Translations under genes and position numbers: made by a program
Part shown: piece after piece, positions 55,348 to 64,000 of the stretch
Layout of the letters: each line of letters starts with the position of its first letter
Numbering within the stretch: position 1 is the first letter of the stretch
The notes under the pieces: generated by a model
Database searches by the model: none
What the model was told of the DNA's origin: nothing
Seen by the model: the letters and a program-made list of their open reading frames with translations, nothing else
DNA from: Deltaproteobacteria bacterium
GTDB taxonomy: Bacteria > Myxococcota_A > Polyangia > JAAYKL01
Assembly: GCA_016936575.1 (NCBI GenBank)
Contig: JAFGXQ010000164.1
Location: 1 to 64,000, forward strand
Direction: 5' to 3'
Length of the DNA stretch: 64,000 nucleotides

Positions 55348-58236
55348 GTGCACGCGAGTTCAATGGAAAATATGCGCAAATGCTACCAAAAATATGTTGA
55401 AGCAAAAATTCTGAAACAGAAAATGAAAATTCTCGACCTTGGGGGTGCGAACGTCAATGGCACATATTCAGAACTTTTTTCTTACAATGTCGAATATATT
55501 GGCGCAGATCTTGAACCGCATCCCGGTGTTTCGTTGGTTCTGGACGAACCGAACAAAATTCCATTGCCGGATAACTCTATTGACTTAGTTTTGTCCGGGC
55601 AGATGTTGGAACACTGCGCCAACTTCTGGCTCGTCTTTTCAGAAATGGTCCGTGTGGTAAAAGAAGACGGGTACATTTTTTTAATCGCTCCGTCGAAAGG
55701 ACCGATTCACCGATATCCGGTCGACTGCTATCGCTTTTATCCAGACGCGTATGAAGCGCTCGCGTCCTACACAAAATGTCATCTGATAGAATGTTGGCGC
55801 GACCAGCGTGGCCCCTGGTACGACCTGGTGGGTGTATTCAACAAAACCGGCGACACGTCTGTGCCCGAAAAAATCGAGCCTCCCCTTTTAGTACCCATCT
55901 CAAACACCAACTCGGCAAAAGAAATCGTTAAAGGCGAAACCCCATACATCGATGTGTTGACCCGACTTCATCGGCGCCTTGAACCAAAGAACTATCTGGA
56001 AATCGGCGTTCGCCATGGAAAAAGCATTGTTCTGGCAAATTGTCATGCAATCGGTGTTGACCCGCAGCCTGAACTGAAAGTACAGCTTCCTTCTTCCACT
56101 TCCATCGTGACCTCCACCAGCGATTTATTTTTCGAGAAGAAAAAAGAAATCTTCCACAAGGAACCGGTTGACTTCGCATTTATTGACGGGATGCATCTGT
56201 TCGAATATGTGCTCCGCGATTTCATGAACATTGAGCGATTCTGCGGTCCTCAATCGGTTGTCGTAATTGATGACATCTACCCCAATACACCCGCGCAAGC
56301 GACGCGGAATCGAGAAACCCAAGTATGGACGGGAGACGTATGGAAGTTCTACCGCTGTCTTAAGGAATATCGCCCTGATCTTTGCCTGGTTCCCATTGAT
56401 ACGTCTCCGACCGGATTGCTCATCATTACCGGGATGCAACCCGACAATCGCATTTTGTGGAAACAGTACAATTCTATAGTCAGCTGTGTTGACGGCATGG
56501 CGGAAGTTCCTCCAAAAGAAATTCTGAACCGGACCAACGCCATATCCGCCGTGGGGATATGGTTTAAAAAGTATCTAAACACCCTGAGTCGCCGAAGAAA
56601 AGGCAACCTCCCCTTGAAGCCGGCCAGGCAACAATTGTCGGAACTGGCGTACGCGACTGCACGCACACAACCGAAACTGAAATTGTCAGTTGTAGTTGTT
56701 TCGTTCAACATGAACAGAGAACTGCCGCGAACCATTCGGACATTGGCGGAATCATACCAGAAAGGCATCAATGCGTTTGAATATGAAATTATTATTGTGG
56801 ACAACGGTTCAAAGAAAAGGCCCACTGCCGAATTCTACCGTCGATTCGCTTCAAATATAACCATTCTGAATTGCACTTCCGGTTCTGTATCGCCTGCGCA
56901 GGCGATGAACATGGGTATTCGCAAAGCCAAAGGCGAAATTATCGGCGCCTTTATTGACGGCGCGCGCATGGCGTCGCCCGGACTTCTTCGAACCGCTATA
57001 GATGTTATCCAGCAAAACGCTAATGCGGTTGTGGGCACCATCGCATTTCATTTAGGGCATTCTGTTCAAATGGAGTCGGTGCACGAAGGGTACAATCGCG
57101 CAACGGAAAATGCACTTCTTGAAACCGTTCCATGGAAAAAAGACGGCTATGCGTTGTATGACATATCTGTGTTTGCCGGTTCCTCCCGCCACGGATGGTT
57201 TCAGCTCCCCAACGAAAGCAATGCATTTTTCATGCATCAGAATTTATGGAAGCAAATCGGCTACTTCGAAGAGGCATTTCAGTCCAAAGGGGGTGGGCTG
57301 GTCAACCTCGATATGTGGCGCCGTGCCTGTACGTTTAAAGATTCTGACATCATCATGCTGCTCGGTGAAACTACCTTTCACCAATTTCACGGCGGCATCG
57401 CGACAAATTCATCAAAGCCGCCCATGCAACAGTTTATGAACGAATACAAAAAAATCCGGAGCAAACCTTTTACTCCGCCTGACGAGCCATATACGCTACG
57501 AATTAGTAAATATGCCGACTTTGACAAGATCCTCTCTGTATCTGTCGAAAAACGTCAACACACGTTGCCGGGCGATTCGCTGTCGGTACAACACCGAAAA
57601 TTCCGCTCATCCCTGCCATCGACCCACTTGAACGATATTCAGAACGGCGTAATGAAATCGGTATATCGGGACGTTCCGTTTTTTAAATCGCCTTTTGACA
57701 TCGCTATATATTTACAGCTGCTGGCAAAACAGAAAACCAGAAGCGTGATAGAAATCGGCACCAAACACGGGGGGAGCGCTCTCTGGTTCGCAGATATGCT
57801 GAGTGCGATGCACAAAGAAAGGCCCACGGTAATCTCGGTTGATATTGATCCGATTTCCAGGGTTCGGGATGATCGGATTACCTTTTTAAGAGGCGACGCG
57901 GCCAAATTAGATGATGTATTGGATGATACGGTTATCGAACAGCTTCCACGGCCCCTGCTGGTGATTGAAGATTCCAGCCACTTTTATGAACACACGCTGG
58001 CAACCCTGAAGTATTTTCACCCGCGCCTGAAAAGCGGCGATTACATTGTGGTAGAGGATGGAATCGTCTCGCAACTTCCCCACCCTCAGTACCGGCAATA
58101 TCAGGACGGACCGAATCGAGCGGTTATCGACTTTCTTGAAAAACACAGCGACGCGTACACGTTGGATACGGCGCTTTGCGATTTTTTCGGCCACAATGTG
58201 ACCTATAATCCAAACGGCTTTCTGCAAAAAAAATAG
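55348..58236 (+). CDS. Multidomain protein: two class I SAM methyltransferase domains, GT2 glycosyltransferase, CmcI-like cephalosporin hydroxylase domain
   Basis: KILDLGGANVNG..IDLVLSGQMLEH; KNYLEIGVRHGKS..VDFAFIDGMHLFEYVLRD; KLSVVVVSFNMNRELPRTIRTL..IIIVDNGS; RSVIEIGTKHGGSALWFADML..VISVDIDP..LVIEDSSHFYEHTLATL. GTG start with GGAGG upstream. Confidence 0.85.
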   Translation: MHASSMENMRKCYQKYVEAKILKQKMKILDLGGANVNGTYSELFSYNVEYIGADLEPHPGVSLVLDEPNKIPLPDNSIDLVLSGQMLEHCANFWLVFSEMVRVVKEDGYIFLIAPSKGPIHRYPVDCYRFYPDAYEALASYTKCHLIECWRDQRGPWYDLVGVFNKTGDTSVPEKIEPPLLVPISNTNSAKEIVKGETPYIDVLTRLHRRLEPKNYLEIGVRHGKSIVLANCHAIGVDPQPELKVQLPSSTSIVTSTSDLFFEKKKEIFHKEPVDFAFIDGMHLFEYVLRDFMNIERFCGPQSVVVIDDIYPNTPAQATRNRETQVWTGDVWKFYRCLKEYRPDLCLVPIDTSPTGLLIITGMQPDNRILWKQYNSIVSCVDGMAEVPPKEILNRTNAISAVGIWFKKYLNTLSRRRKGNLPLKPARQQLSELAYATARTQPKLKLSVVVVSFNMNRELPRTIRTLAESYQKGINAFEYEIIIVDNGSKKRPTAEFYRRFASNITILNCTSGSVSPAQAMNMGIRKAKGEIIGAFIDGARMASPGLLRTAIDVIQQNANAVVGTIAFHLGHSVQMESVHEGYNRATENALLETVPWKKDGYALYDISVFAGSSRHGWFQLPNESNAFFMHQNLWKQIGYFEEAFQSKGGGLVNLDMWRRACTFKDSDIIMLLGETTFHQFHGGIATNSSKPPMQQFMNEYKKIRSKPFTPPDEPYTLRISKYADFDKILSVSVEKRQHTLPGDSLSVQHRKFRSSLPSTHLNDIQNGVMKSVYRDVPFFKSPFDIAIYLQLLAKQKTRSVIEIGTKHGGSALWFADMLSAMHKERPTVISVDIDPISRVRDDRITFLRGDAAKLDDVLDDTVIEQLPRPLLVIEDSSHFYEHTLATLKYFHPRLKSGDYIVVEDGIVSQLPHPQYRQYQDGPNRAVIDFLEKHSDAYTLDTALCDFFGHNVTYNPNGFLQKK

Positions 58237-58288
58237 CCACTTCAAATCGTCTGCGCCGATTCAGTCATTTGGGGCGCCGTCACTTCAA

Positions 58289-58319
58289 AAACAGGTAGAC
58301 CAGCAATGCGCACCTGTTT
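58289..58319. promoter_or_regulatory. Inverted repeat AAACAGGT-N15-ACCTGTTT
   Basis: Perfect 8-bp arms, 15-nt spacer, abutting the next dyad. Confidence 0.5.
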
Positions 58320-58335
58320 GTAAATAATATTTACA
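58319..58335. promoter_or_regulatory. Dyad TGTAAATAATATTTACA
   Basis: Perfect 8+1+8 palindrome; same TGTAAA-N5-TTTACA layout as 50179-50195. Confidence 0.65.
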
Positions 58336-58487
58336 GCCTGTCATTGAATTTTACATCCGACGGATTCCCCACAGGGATTCTCGCAAAATTATCACAAATA
58401 TTCGATATGTTACTCAGCCGCACCACACTGGTTCAACCATTGCATTCGATTCATTTCAGAAACGAACTCTTACAAAAGGAGAGACAA

Positions 58488-60065
58488 ATGAAACGAATTC
58501 AGCATCAACTATTTTTCTTCGCAACCATTGTATGGTTTCTAAGCGGATGCGGGGCATATCGTACATCCTCAATAACAGCTCGCGATGCAGCTTCCCTACC
58601 TCCGCAAGCATCATCCATCGCCCACGGTTCTCCCGAGCAAAACACATCCCCACCCCCCAATGAAGAACCGGTAACAGCCGGCATTGTTGACGCACAGGGA
58701 GCCGTTGCCGTAGAGATCATCCCGCAATACAACCGACTGCAGCAGAATGTGAAAGGGGAACTCAGCGTACTGCTCAAACTTGACGGAAAAAAAGTTGCCG
58801 CCGTTGATCGTCAACCCATTCAGCTGGCTATCATCATCGACCGTTCGGGCAGCATGACCGGTGACAAAGTTGCTTCGGTGAAAATTGCCGCACTGGAATT
58901 GCTGAAGCGTCTCACCCCCGAAGATCGTGTCACCCTGATTTCATATTCCGACACCGTCACGGTACATAGCACGCAACTGCTTATGGATGAGGTCGGTAAA
59001 ACAGTGATTCGAGACAAAATATTAGGTATCCAGGCAGGGGGTGGTACAGCACTCGGCCCGGCGACCATAGAGGCGGAAAAAATTCTGACGGAACAAGTGA
59101 ACAGCTACAACGGTATGTCTCATATTCTGCTCTTGTCAGACGGTCTTGCAAATGTCGGCGTATCAGATCCAACGTTGCTCGGAAAAGTATGTTCCGACGG
59201 ATTCGCAAAAGGCGTCAGTATTTCGACCCTCGGTGTGGGGCTGGACTACAACGAAGATTTGATGACCAAAATGGCAGACGAAGGCGGCGGACAATATCAC
59301 TATGTACGCGATGACAAGCTGATTGCGACAGTTCTGGAAGACGAACTCAAGGGACTGATGGCAACCGTCGCGCGTGATATTCAGTTGCGTCTCCTACCGG
59401 CCGCGGGTTTTGCCGTTCAAAAAGTGTACGGATACTCATTTCACACAGAAGAAGGCTTCACCTTGATAAAAGTCGGATCTTTGCGAAGTGGACAAAATCG
59501 CGATGTACTGATCACCCTGACTCACAATGAACTCTCAGTTGGGCAACCGCACATGGGAGAAGTCATCGTTGAATTTTCTGATGTATTAAGCGGAAACAGC
59601 GCTTCTTCAATTTCATTTCGCCCACAACTGCACAAAGCCGAAAGTCAGCAAGAGTATATCGAATCTGAAAACTCAGAAGTGACCGTTCGCCTGGCGGAAG
59701 TTCGCAGTTTTGAGGAATTGTCCCTCGCGGCTCAGGCGGTTGACCGAGGCGACTTCACACAGGCGGAAACGATGCTCTCGCAATCGATATCAGAGTTGGA
59801 AGTCCAGGCACAAAAAACACCTGATGAAAAACTCACCATGCAAATAAAAGAGTTGCGGCAGGCCAAATCAGACCTTGAAATGGCAAAAACCAGTTCGGTA
59901 GAGAAAAAACATTTTGTGAAGAAGAAAAAATCGTCGGCCTATCAACAGAGTAAACAATCCAAGGGACGAAAAAGCACATTTGACAAACTTCCTGCGAAAA
60001 AAAAGTCCAGAAGGGGTTCAAAAGCTTCCACAGGGAAGAAAACCGACAATGTGTTTTCGTATTGA
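58488..60065 (+). CDS. VWA-domain lipoprotein
   Basis: MKRIQHQLFFFATIVWFLSGCGAY lipobox; LAIIIDRSGSMTGDKVASVK MIDAS; Lys-rich C-terminus. Confidence 0.9.
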   Translation: MKRIQHQLFFFATIVWFLSGCGAYRTSSITARDAASLPPQASSIAHGSPEQNTSPPPNEEPVTAGIVDAQGAVAVEIIPQYNRLQQNVKGELSVLLKLDGKKVAAVDRQPIQLAIIIDRSGSMTGDKVASVKIAALELLKRLTPEDRVTLISYSDTVTVHSTQLLMDEVGKTVIRDKILGIQAGGGTALGPATIEAEKILTEQVNSYNGMSHILLLSDGLANVGVSDPTLLGKVCSDGFAKGVSISTLGVGLDYNEDLMTKMADEGGGQYHYVRDDKLIATVLEDELKGLMATVARDIQLRLLPAAGFAVQKVYGYSFHTEEGFTLIKVGSLRSGQNRDVLITLTHNELSVGQPHMGEVIVEFSDVLSGNSASSISFRPQLHKAESQQEYIESENSEVTVRLAEVRSFEELSLAAQAVDRGDFTQAETMLSQSISELEVQAQKTPDEKLTMQIKELRQAKSDLEMAKTSSVEKKHFVKKKKSSAYQQSKQSKGRKSTFDKLPAKKKSRRGSKASTGKKTDNVFSY

Positions 60066-60087
60066 AAATTGTACAGAGGAGAACGAA

Positions 60088-61356
60088 TCAGTACCCCTTC
60101 ACCATTTCAACCGGGGCGCCGTCTTCAAGGGTGCGGGTAGCGCCGGTAACCAGACAGGTCGATGTTCCCGGACGGGTTTCGAGTACCCGCAGTTCGGCCA
60201 ATACTTCAAAAGGATACCCGTCGTTGTCATCTTCTTCTCCGAGCGATTCTTTGTATTGATCACGTTTTTTTATGGCAAAAAACCGATTTCCTTCACGCAC
60301 ACCGTCTTTATGACCTTTATCGACAAAAACAATCTGATGCTGGCTGAACAATAACGTGGGGTCCAGATGTGCCACAATTGTTCCTTTCAGTTCTTTTTCG
60401 TTGGTACGGGACGGAATCAAATCAAACCGCCGATGCACCGGGCCAATCATAGTGCCACGTTCAATCGGATGAATGGATTCGTCAATCACCACACGAGCGA
60501 TTTTCTTTTCCTTGTCGTAGCTGGTTACCCGAACCGCACCCAGAATTTCTACCAGTTTACCCACTTCGGTGTCAGGGTCATCTGTGGCACTTACTTCCTT
60601 CAGCACACGAAACGCCGCAAATTCATCACCCACCTGCACATCTTCATTTTTTTTAAATTCCACGTACGCCTCGTCATACTGAGACAACAACGTAATTTCT
60701 TTGGGCGCGCCTCTCACAACACCGGCCTGCTCCAGAATTTTCTGATCCACAAACCCCCGGTTACGTTGCAAAATAGCATCTCCCGCCTGACGCGCCTGGG
60801 CCACCTGGCCGGGAGAGGACGGCGCACCGTCATTATTAGAAGGAAGTTCCTCTATCACCGGAGGAACCAACCACAATGTATCGCCAGGATAAATCCAGTT
60901 GGGATTGGTAATGCTCGGGTTATACGACCAGATTCTCGGCCATACGTAGGGGTCACCGAAATACGTATTGCAGATATCCCACAAGGTATCGCCGTTTTTA
61001 ACCGTATGCACTTTCTTCAAACTCATCTTTTCATCGGCAGTTTCGGGAGCTATCGTGGGCTCTGCGCCGATAGAAATGGAGGTCCGATTCTGCGCAGCAA
61101 GTGTCAGCGCGGATTTCGGTTGTTCGGTCTGGCGATATGTAATACCCGGCTGTATGTCTTCCTGATAATACTCCGCTTCGGCGTCGGCACCCGCGCTCGC
61201 ATCGCCGTCTACATTGAATTCACTCTGCGTATCGGTGCCCGCTTTGGCTTTGGCGCCGCCGCCGATACTGAAATCTCCGGCAATGCCGGTTGTAGAAATC
61301 AGAACCGACACACATACCGGTGTACATATCAACCCTGCCATTTTAAAAATACTCAT
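60088..61356 (-). CDS. LysM peptidoglycan-binding domain protein
   Basis: HTVKNGDTLWDICNTYFGDPYVWPRIWSYNPSITNPNWIYPGDTLWLVPP LysM; signal peptide. Confidence 0.9.
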   Translation of the reverse strand: MSIFKMAGLICTPVCVSVLISTTGIAGDFSIGGGAKAKAGTDTQSEFNVDGDASAGADAEAEYYQEDIQPGITYRQTEQPKSALTLAAQNRTSISIGAEPTIAPETADEKMSLKKVHTVKNGDTLWDICNTYFGDPYVWPRIWSYNPSITNPNWIYPGDTLWLVPPVIEELPSNNDGAPSSPGQVAQARQAGDAILQRNRGFVDQKILEQAGVVRGAPKEITLLSQYDEAYVEFKKNEDVQVGDEFAAFRVLKEVSATDDPDTEVGKLVEILGAVRVTSYDKEKKIARVVIDESIHPIERGTMIGPVHRRFDLIPSRTNEKELKGTIVAHLDPTLLFSQHQIVFVDKGHKDGVREGNRFFAIKKRDQYKESLGEEDDNDGYPFEVLAELRVLETRPGTSTCLVTGATRTLEDGAPVEMVKGY

Positions 61357-61361
61357 AGTGT

Positions 61362-62312
61362 TCACCTTTGTGCCGAGGTTCTGACCAATCTGGCGTTTCC
61401 TTTGCTATTCGACATTCGTCGGCTCGCTTTACGCGCGGCTTCTGAATTCGGATATTGTTCCACCACTCTAAAATAGTACTCTTTTGCCTTGGCGGCATCA
61501 TTCATGCGATCATAAATAAAACCAATTCGATATAAACTGGATGCAGATTTCTCAGAGCCCGGGTATCTTCTGAGCAATCGCTCAAATTCCCCGACCGCGC
61601 GAAGCAGATCTCCTTTGGCCAAATGACATTCCGCAATCCAGAACATGGCGTTGTCTGCATATTTATGGTTGCTTTCCTTTTGCAAAAATTGGGTGAACCC
61701 AGCGAGTGCAGCGGCGTAATCTCCGTTGTTGTAGGCACGATATGATGCATTGAATAAATCCATTGCATCGGCCTCTGCCTGCGCCAATTGACCATCTGCT
61801 GTTACCACACCAAGATTGTCTCCGCGGTTGGTCGCGGGAATATTCTCGTAAGAAGACGTGGGCAGCGCCGCAGGACGCGTTGCCATGGGTACATTCGCTT
61901 CATCATACCGGGTCAGCGAACTTTCGTTCAAATGCAGCACCGGTCGACTGTCTTCGTCCGATTCGTCCGATTCCTCCTCGAACGTATCCCGAAAAGACAC
62001 GGTTGATTCTTCATCGCTATACCCGTTCTCTACATACGACGCGCCAGGCGCCATTAATCGAACGGTCTGCATGCCGGTATCACTTTTCTTTTTTTCAGAC
62101 AGCGATTTGCGCTTTTCATACAGCATCACCTGATCATCCAGCTGACGCGTTTTGGCCTGCAGATTGGTGTTTTCCGCTTTCAATTGCATCACTTGTTTTT
62201 GCAGTTCTTTCAGTTGTGCGTCGTTGTTCTGACTTGTCGACGCACAGCCGCCCAGCCACAACATGCCGGCAAGACCCAATGCAACAGATAACTCTTTCAA
62301 ACGGTGCTTCAT
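61362..62312 (-). CDS. YbgF-like (Tol-Pal associated) TPR lipoprotein
   Basis: Lipobox LGGCAS, coiled coil (LKELQKQVMQLKAENTNLQAKTRQLDDQ), C-terminal TPR typical of YbgF/CpoB. Confidence 0.85.
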   Translation of the reverse strand: MKHRLKELSVALGLAGMLWLGGCASTSQNNDAQLKELQKQVMQLKAENTNLQAKTRQLDDQVMLYEKRKSLSEKKKSDTGMQTVRLMAPGASYVENGYSDEESTVSFRDTFEEESDESDEDSRPVLHLNESSLTRYDEANVPMATRPAALPTSSYENIPATNRGDNLGVVTADGQLAQAEADAMDLFNASYRAYNNGDYAAALAGFTQFLQKESNHKYADNAMFWIAECHLAKGDLLRAVGEFERLLRRYPGSEKSASSLYRIGFIYDRMNDAAKAKEYYFRVVEQYPNSEAARKASRRMSNSKGNARLVRTSAQR

Positions 62313-62419
62313 CGCATTCACCTCAATGTACCCTTCCTTAGTATACATTGTAGGCAAGTGTAGGACACTCGTCAAAATATTTGCCTTTTTTATTTGGTTT
62401 ATGTGGTACTAAAGGCCCT

Positions 62420-62671
62420 ATGACACAGTCCGAACTCGAAATGCATGTGCGCTCCATTAAGGTAAACAAAAAAGATATCGGATATATCCGTTGGTGCCTG
62501 GAATCCCACGACGGCATAGCCAACCCCACCACTCGCATGGAAACACCTGATATACTCGACTTGACCATTTCCCCCCACTTTCTCGATGATGCCGAGAGAC
62601 TGATTGATGCCCTGGTGAAAGAACTCGGTATTGAACGGGTGGACGCCCCTGACAAACCACCGCTGTTGTAA
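62420..62671 (+). CDS. DUF4911 domain-containing protein
   Basis: RSIKVNKKDIGYIRWCLESHDGIANPTTR...LDLTISPHF. Confidence 0.75.
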   Translation: MTQSELEMHVRSIKVNKKDIGYIRWCLESHDGIANPTTRMETPDILDLTISPHFLDDAERLIDALVKELGIERVDAPDKPPLL

Positions 62672-63474
62672 TGGCTGATACGCTGCTGCACATCACCCTA
62701 GCGAACCGAATCGCGCAACACTCCCGCCTACCCGACACCCTGAAGCGCATTATCACAATGTTTCCCGATGACTTCGCCATGGGCAGCGTTCTGTTTGATT
62801 TGCCTTTTTACAATCACCTGCTTCGCACCGGAATTGAAACACTTCGACATAAACCGCTCACCTACCATCCTTTCGGGCAGGCCGTTCACGAAATAGACGG
62901 TCGAACGCTGTGTATCCAACTTCTTCACCGGGCCGAAAATGATGCCGAACACACCCTCGCGTTGGGAGCGCTGACCCATTTTGCGGTTGATTTAGTTTTT
63001 CACAAAGAAATCGAACACCGAATTCAAGGCAGCACCATCAGTCACGATGAACTCGAACGGCAAATCGGCCTTCACTGTCACTATGACCTGCTGGGACACA
63101 GCGGTGTGGGTACACCCTATGCCCGGGACATCACTTTTTTATTTCCGTCATCTCACTGGAGCAAATTTGTTTCAAGCGCTTTTCGCAGCCTGTTCACCGC
63201 AACGCCCGCGCCAGACCAGTTTACGCAATGGCAACGCAGTTTCCGAGTGTTCGGATTCCTGTACAGCAAACCGTATTTTCCATGGCTGCGCACATTGGCG
63301 CCCGACGACCCGCAACTCGCACAGCGATCACTGGAACTGATGCACGACAGCATTGAACTGGGCGCATCGTTCCTGACCTTTGCATATGACGTTGTTCAAC
63401 AGAAAATATCGTTGGAAGACCTGACCGCCGCCCTTCCCCCAAAACGAATGTCAGACGGTTCTGATATGAAGTGA
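62671..63474 (+). CDS. Zinc-dependent phospholipase C-like protein
   Basis: His/Asp-rich helical protein (AHxxL-type GALTHFAVDLVFHKEIEHRI, LHCHYDLLGHSG); overlaps the preceding stop. Confidence 0.6.
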   Translation: MADTLLHITLANRIAQHSRLPDTLKRIITMFPDDFAMGSVLFDLPFYNHLLRTGIETLRHKPLTYHPFGQAVHEIDGRTLCIQLLHRAENDAEHTLALGALTHFAVDLVFHKEIEHRIQGSTISHDELERQIGLHCHYDLLGHSGVGTPYARDITFLFPSSHWSKFVSSAFRSLFTATPAPDQFTQWQRSFRVFGFLYSKPYFPWLRTLAPDDPQLAQRSLELMHDSIELGASFLTFAYDVVQQKISLEDLTAALPPKRMSDGSDMK

Positions 63475-63600
63475 ATTTTCCCCTCCGACTTGTCCATTGA
63501 CACCGCCGCTGCGAATTCGAACCTGGCATTTTTTTTTCGATCACTGTCCTTATGAGGTCATTTGTTCCCATAAATCGTTCCAATGCGGAATGGGTACAAC

Positions 63601-63632
63601 CGGTCTCTCGATTATACGGTCTCTCGATTATA
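63601..63632. repeat. 16-bp perfect tandem duplication (cggtctctcgattata)x2
   Basis: Direct reading of the sequence. Confidence 0.95.
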
Positions 63633-63772
63633 AATGTAGGAACTCGCAAAATAGCGAACTTTGTGAAAGCAATCGAAGCTACTACGGGATGCCAGCCTTC
63701 GAGGACATGACGATATTCACTTATTAATATACCGATTGCTGAGCGCGTCCCATACCCAGAAAATGAACATAT

Positions 63773-63794
63773 AAATTTATTCAAAATTTATTCA
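63773..63794. repeat. 11-bp perfect tandem duplication (aaatttattca)x2
   Basis: Direct reading of the sequence, ~60 bp upstream of the next ATG. Confidence 0.95.
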
Positions 63795-63852
63795 TTGCAA
63801 TTCCAGAAAGAATGACAATGTTGAATTAGGAGACAAAAATGGAGGCAACACA

Positions 63853-64000
63853 ATGACACAGTCAGCAAGCAGTCAAACCTCACATATACGCTTCGTCGTT
63901 GCGATCGGGATGCTATTCGTATTGCTAATGATCACAACGTCTGTACACGCATCTTACATCGGCACCCCTTACCAAGGCGAACGACCTCGATTATTTGAGC
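63853..64000 (+). CDS. Partial exported protein, truncated by the window end
   Basis: GGAGG RBS at 63841, ATG 63853; MTQSASSQTSHIRFVVAIGMLFVLLMITTSVHASYIGTPYQGERPRLFE... signal peptide. Confidence 0.75.
   Translation, partial: MTQSASSQTSHIRFVVAIGMLFVLLMITTSVHASYIGTPYQGERPRLFE

Noticed and set aside
63505-63540. tRNA or terminator suggested by TTCGAACC and a T9 tract
   Set aside because: No cloverleaf T-stem pairing and no GC-rich hairpin directly before the T tract.
63221-63784. 187-aa minus-strand ORF running into the terminal intergenic region
   Set aside because: Half is antisense to the phospholipase-like gene; the rest has no recognised motif and includes the tandem duplication.

Overview
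The window is a chromosomal segment that looks like a deltaproteobacterial or myxobacterial-type Gram-negative genome. This lineage is inferred from gene content: MopE-like motifs, FHA, Ser/Thr kinase and sigma-54 proteins, J-domain/TPR proteins, and many lipoproteins. It carries about 50 protein genes. I found no convincing rRNA, tRNA, CRISPR array, prophage or transposon. Core genes include dtd, tsaB, rpoZ, gpsA, argF, tatA, lptF/G-type, hslU-hslV-xerC-topA-dprA, a phoH-family gene and dnaK. Accessory genes include a Ser-Asp/Thr-Asp repeat lipoprotein, a VWA/thrombospondin-type-3/MopE-like lipoprotein, a gingipain-like C25 peptidase, an FHA-GAF-sigma-54 activator coupled to a Ser/Thr kinase, a four-domain methyltransferase/glycosyltransferase/CmcI-like protein opposite a sulfotransferase-TPR protein, and a DUF3524 (tRNA-queuosine mannosyltransferase-like) protein. 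The best candidate for an under-described system is the tightly coupled minus-strand operon porin -> CotH kinase/beta-helix -> one-TM protein -> VTC polyphosphate-polymerase-like -> DUF4956 (15702-22264), preceded by a ~475-bp leader with four perfect inverted repeats. A second candidate is a shared 17-bp operator-like dyad TGTAAA-N5-TTTACA present in two separate intergenic regions. A third is an 18-Cys protein with CxxCxxC triplet periodicity, translationally coupled to dtd. All functional calls come from reading protein motifs by eye; no database search was run.
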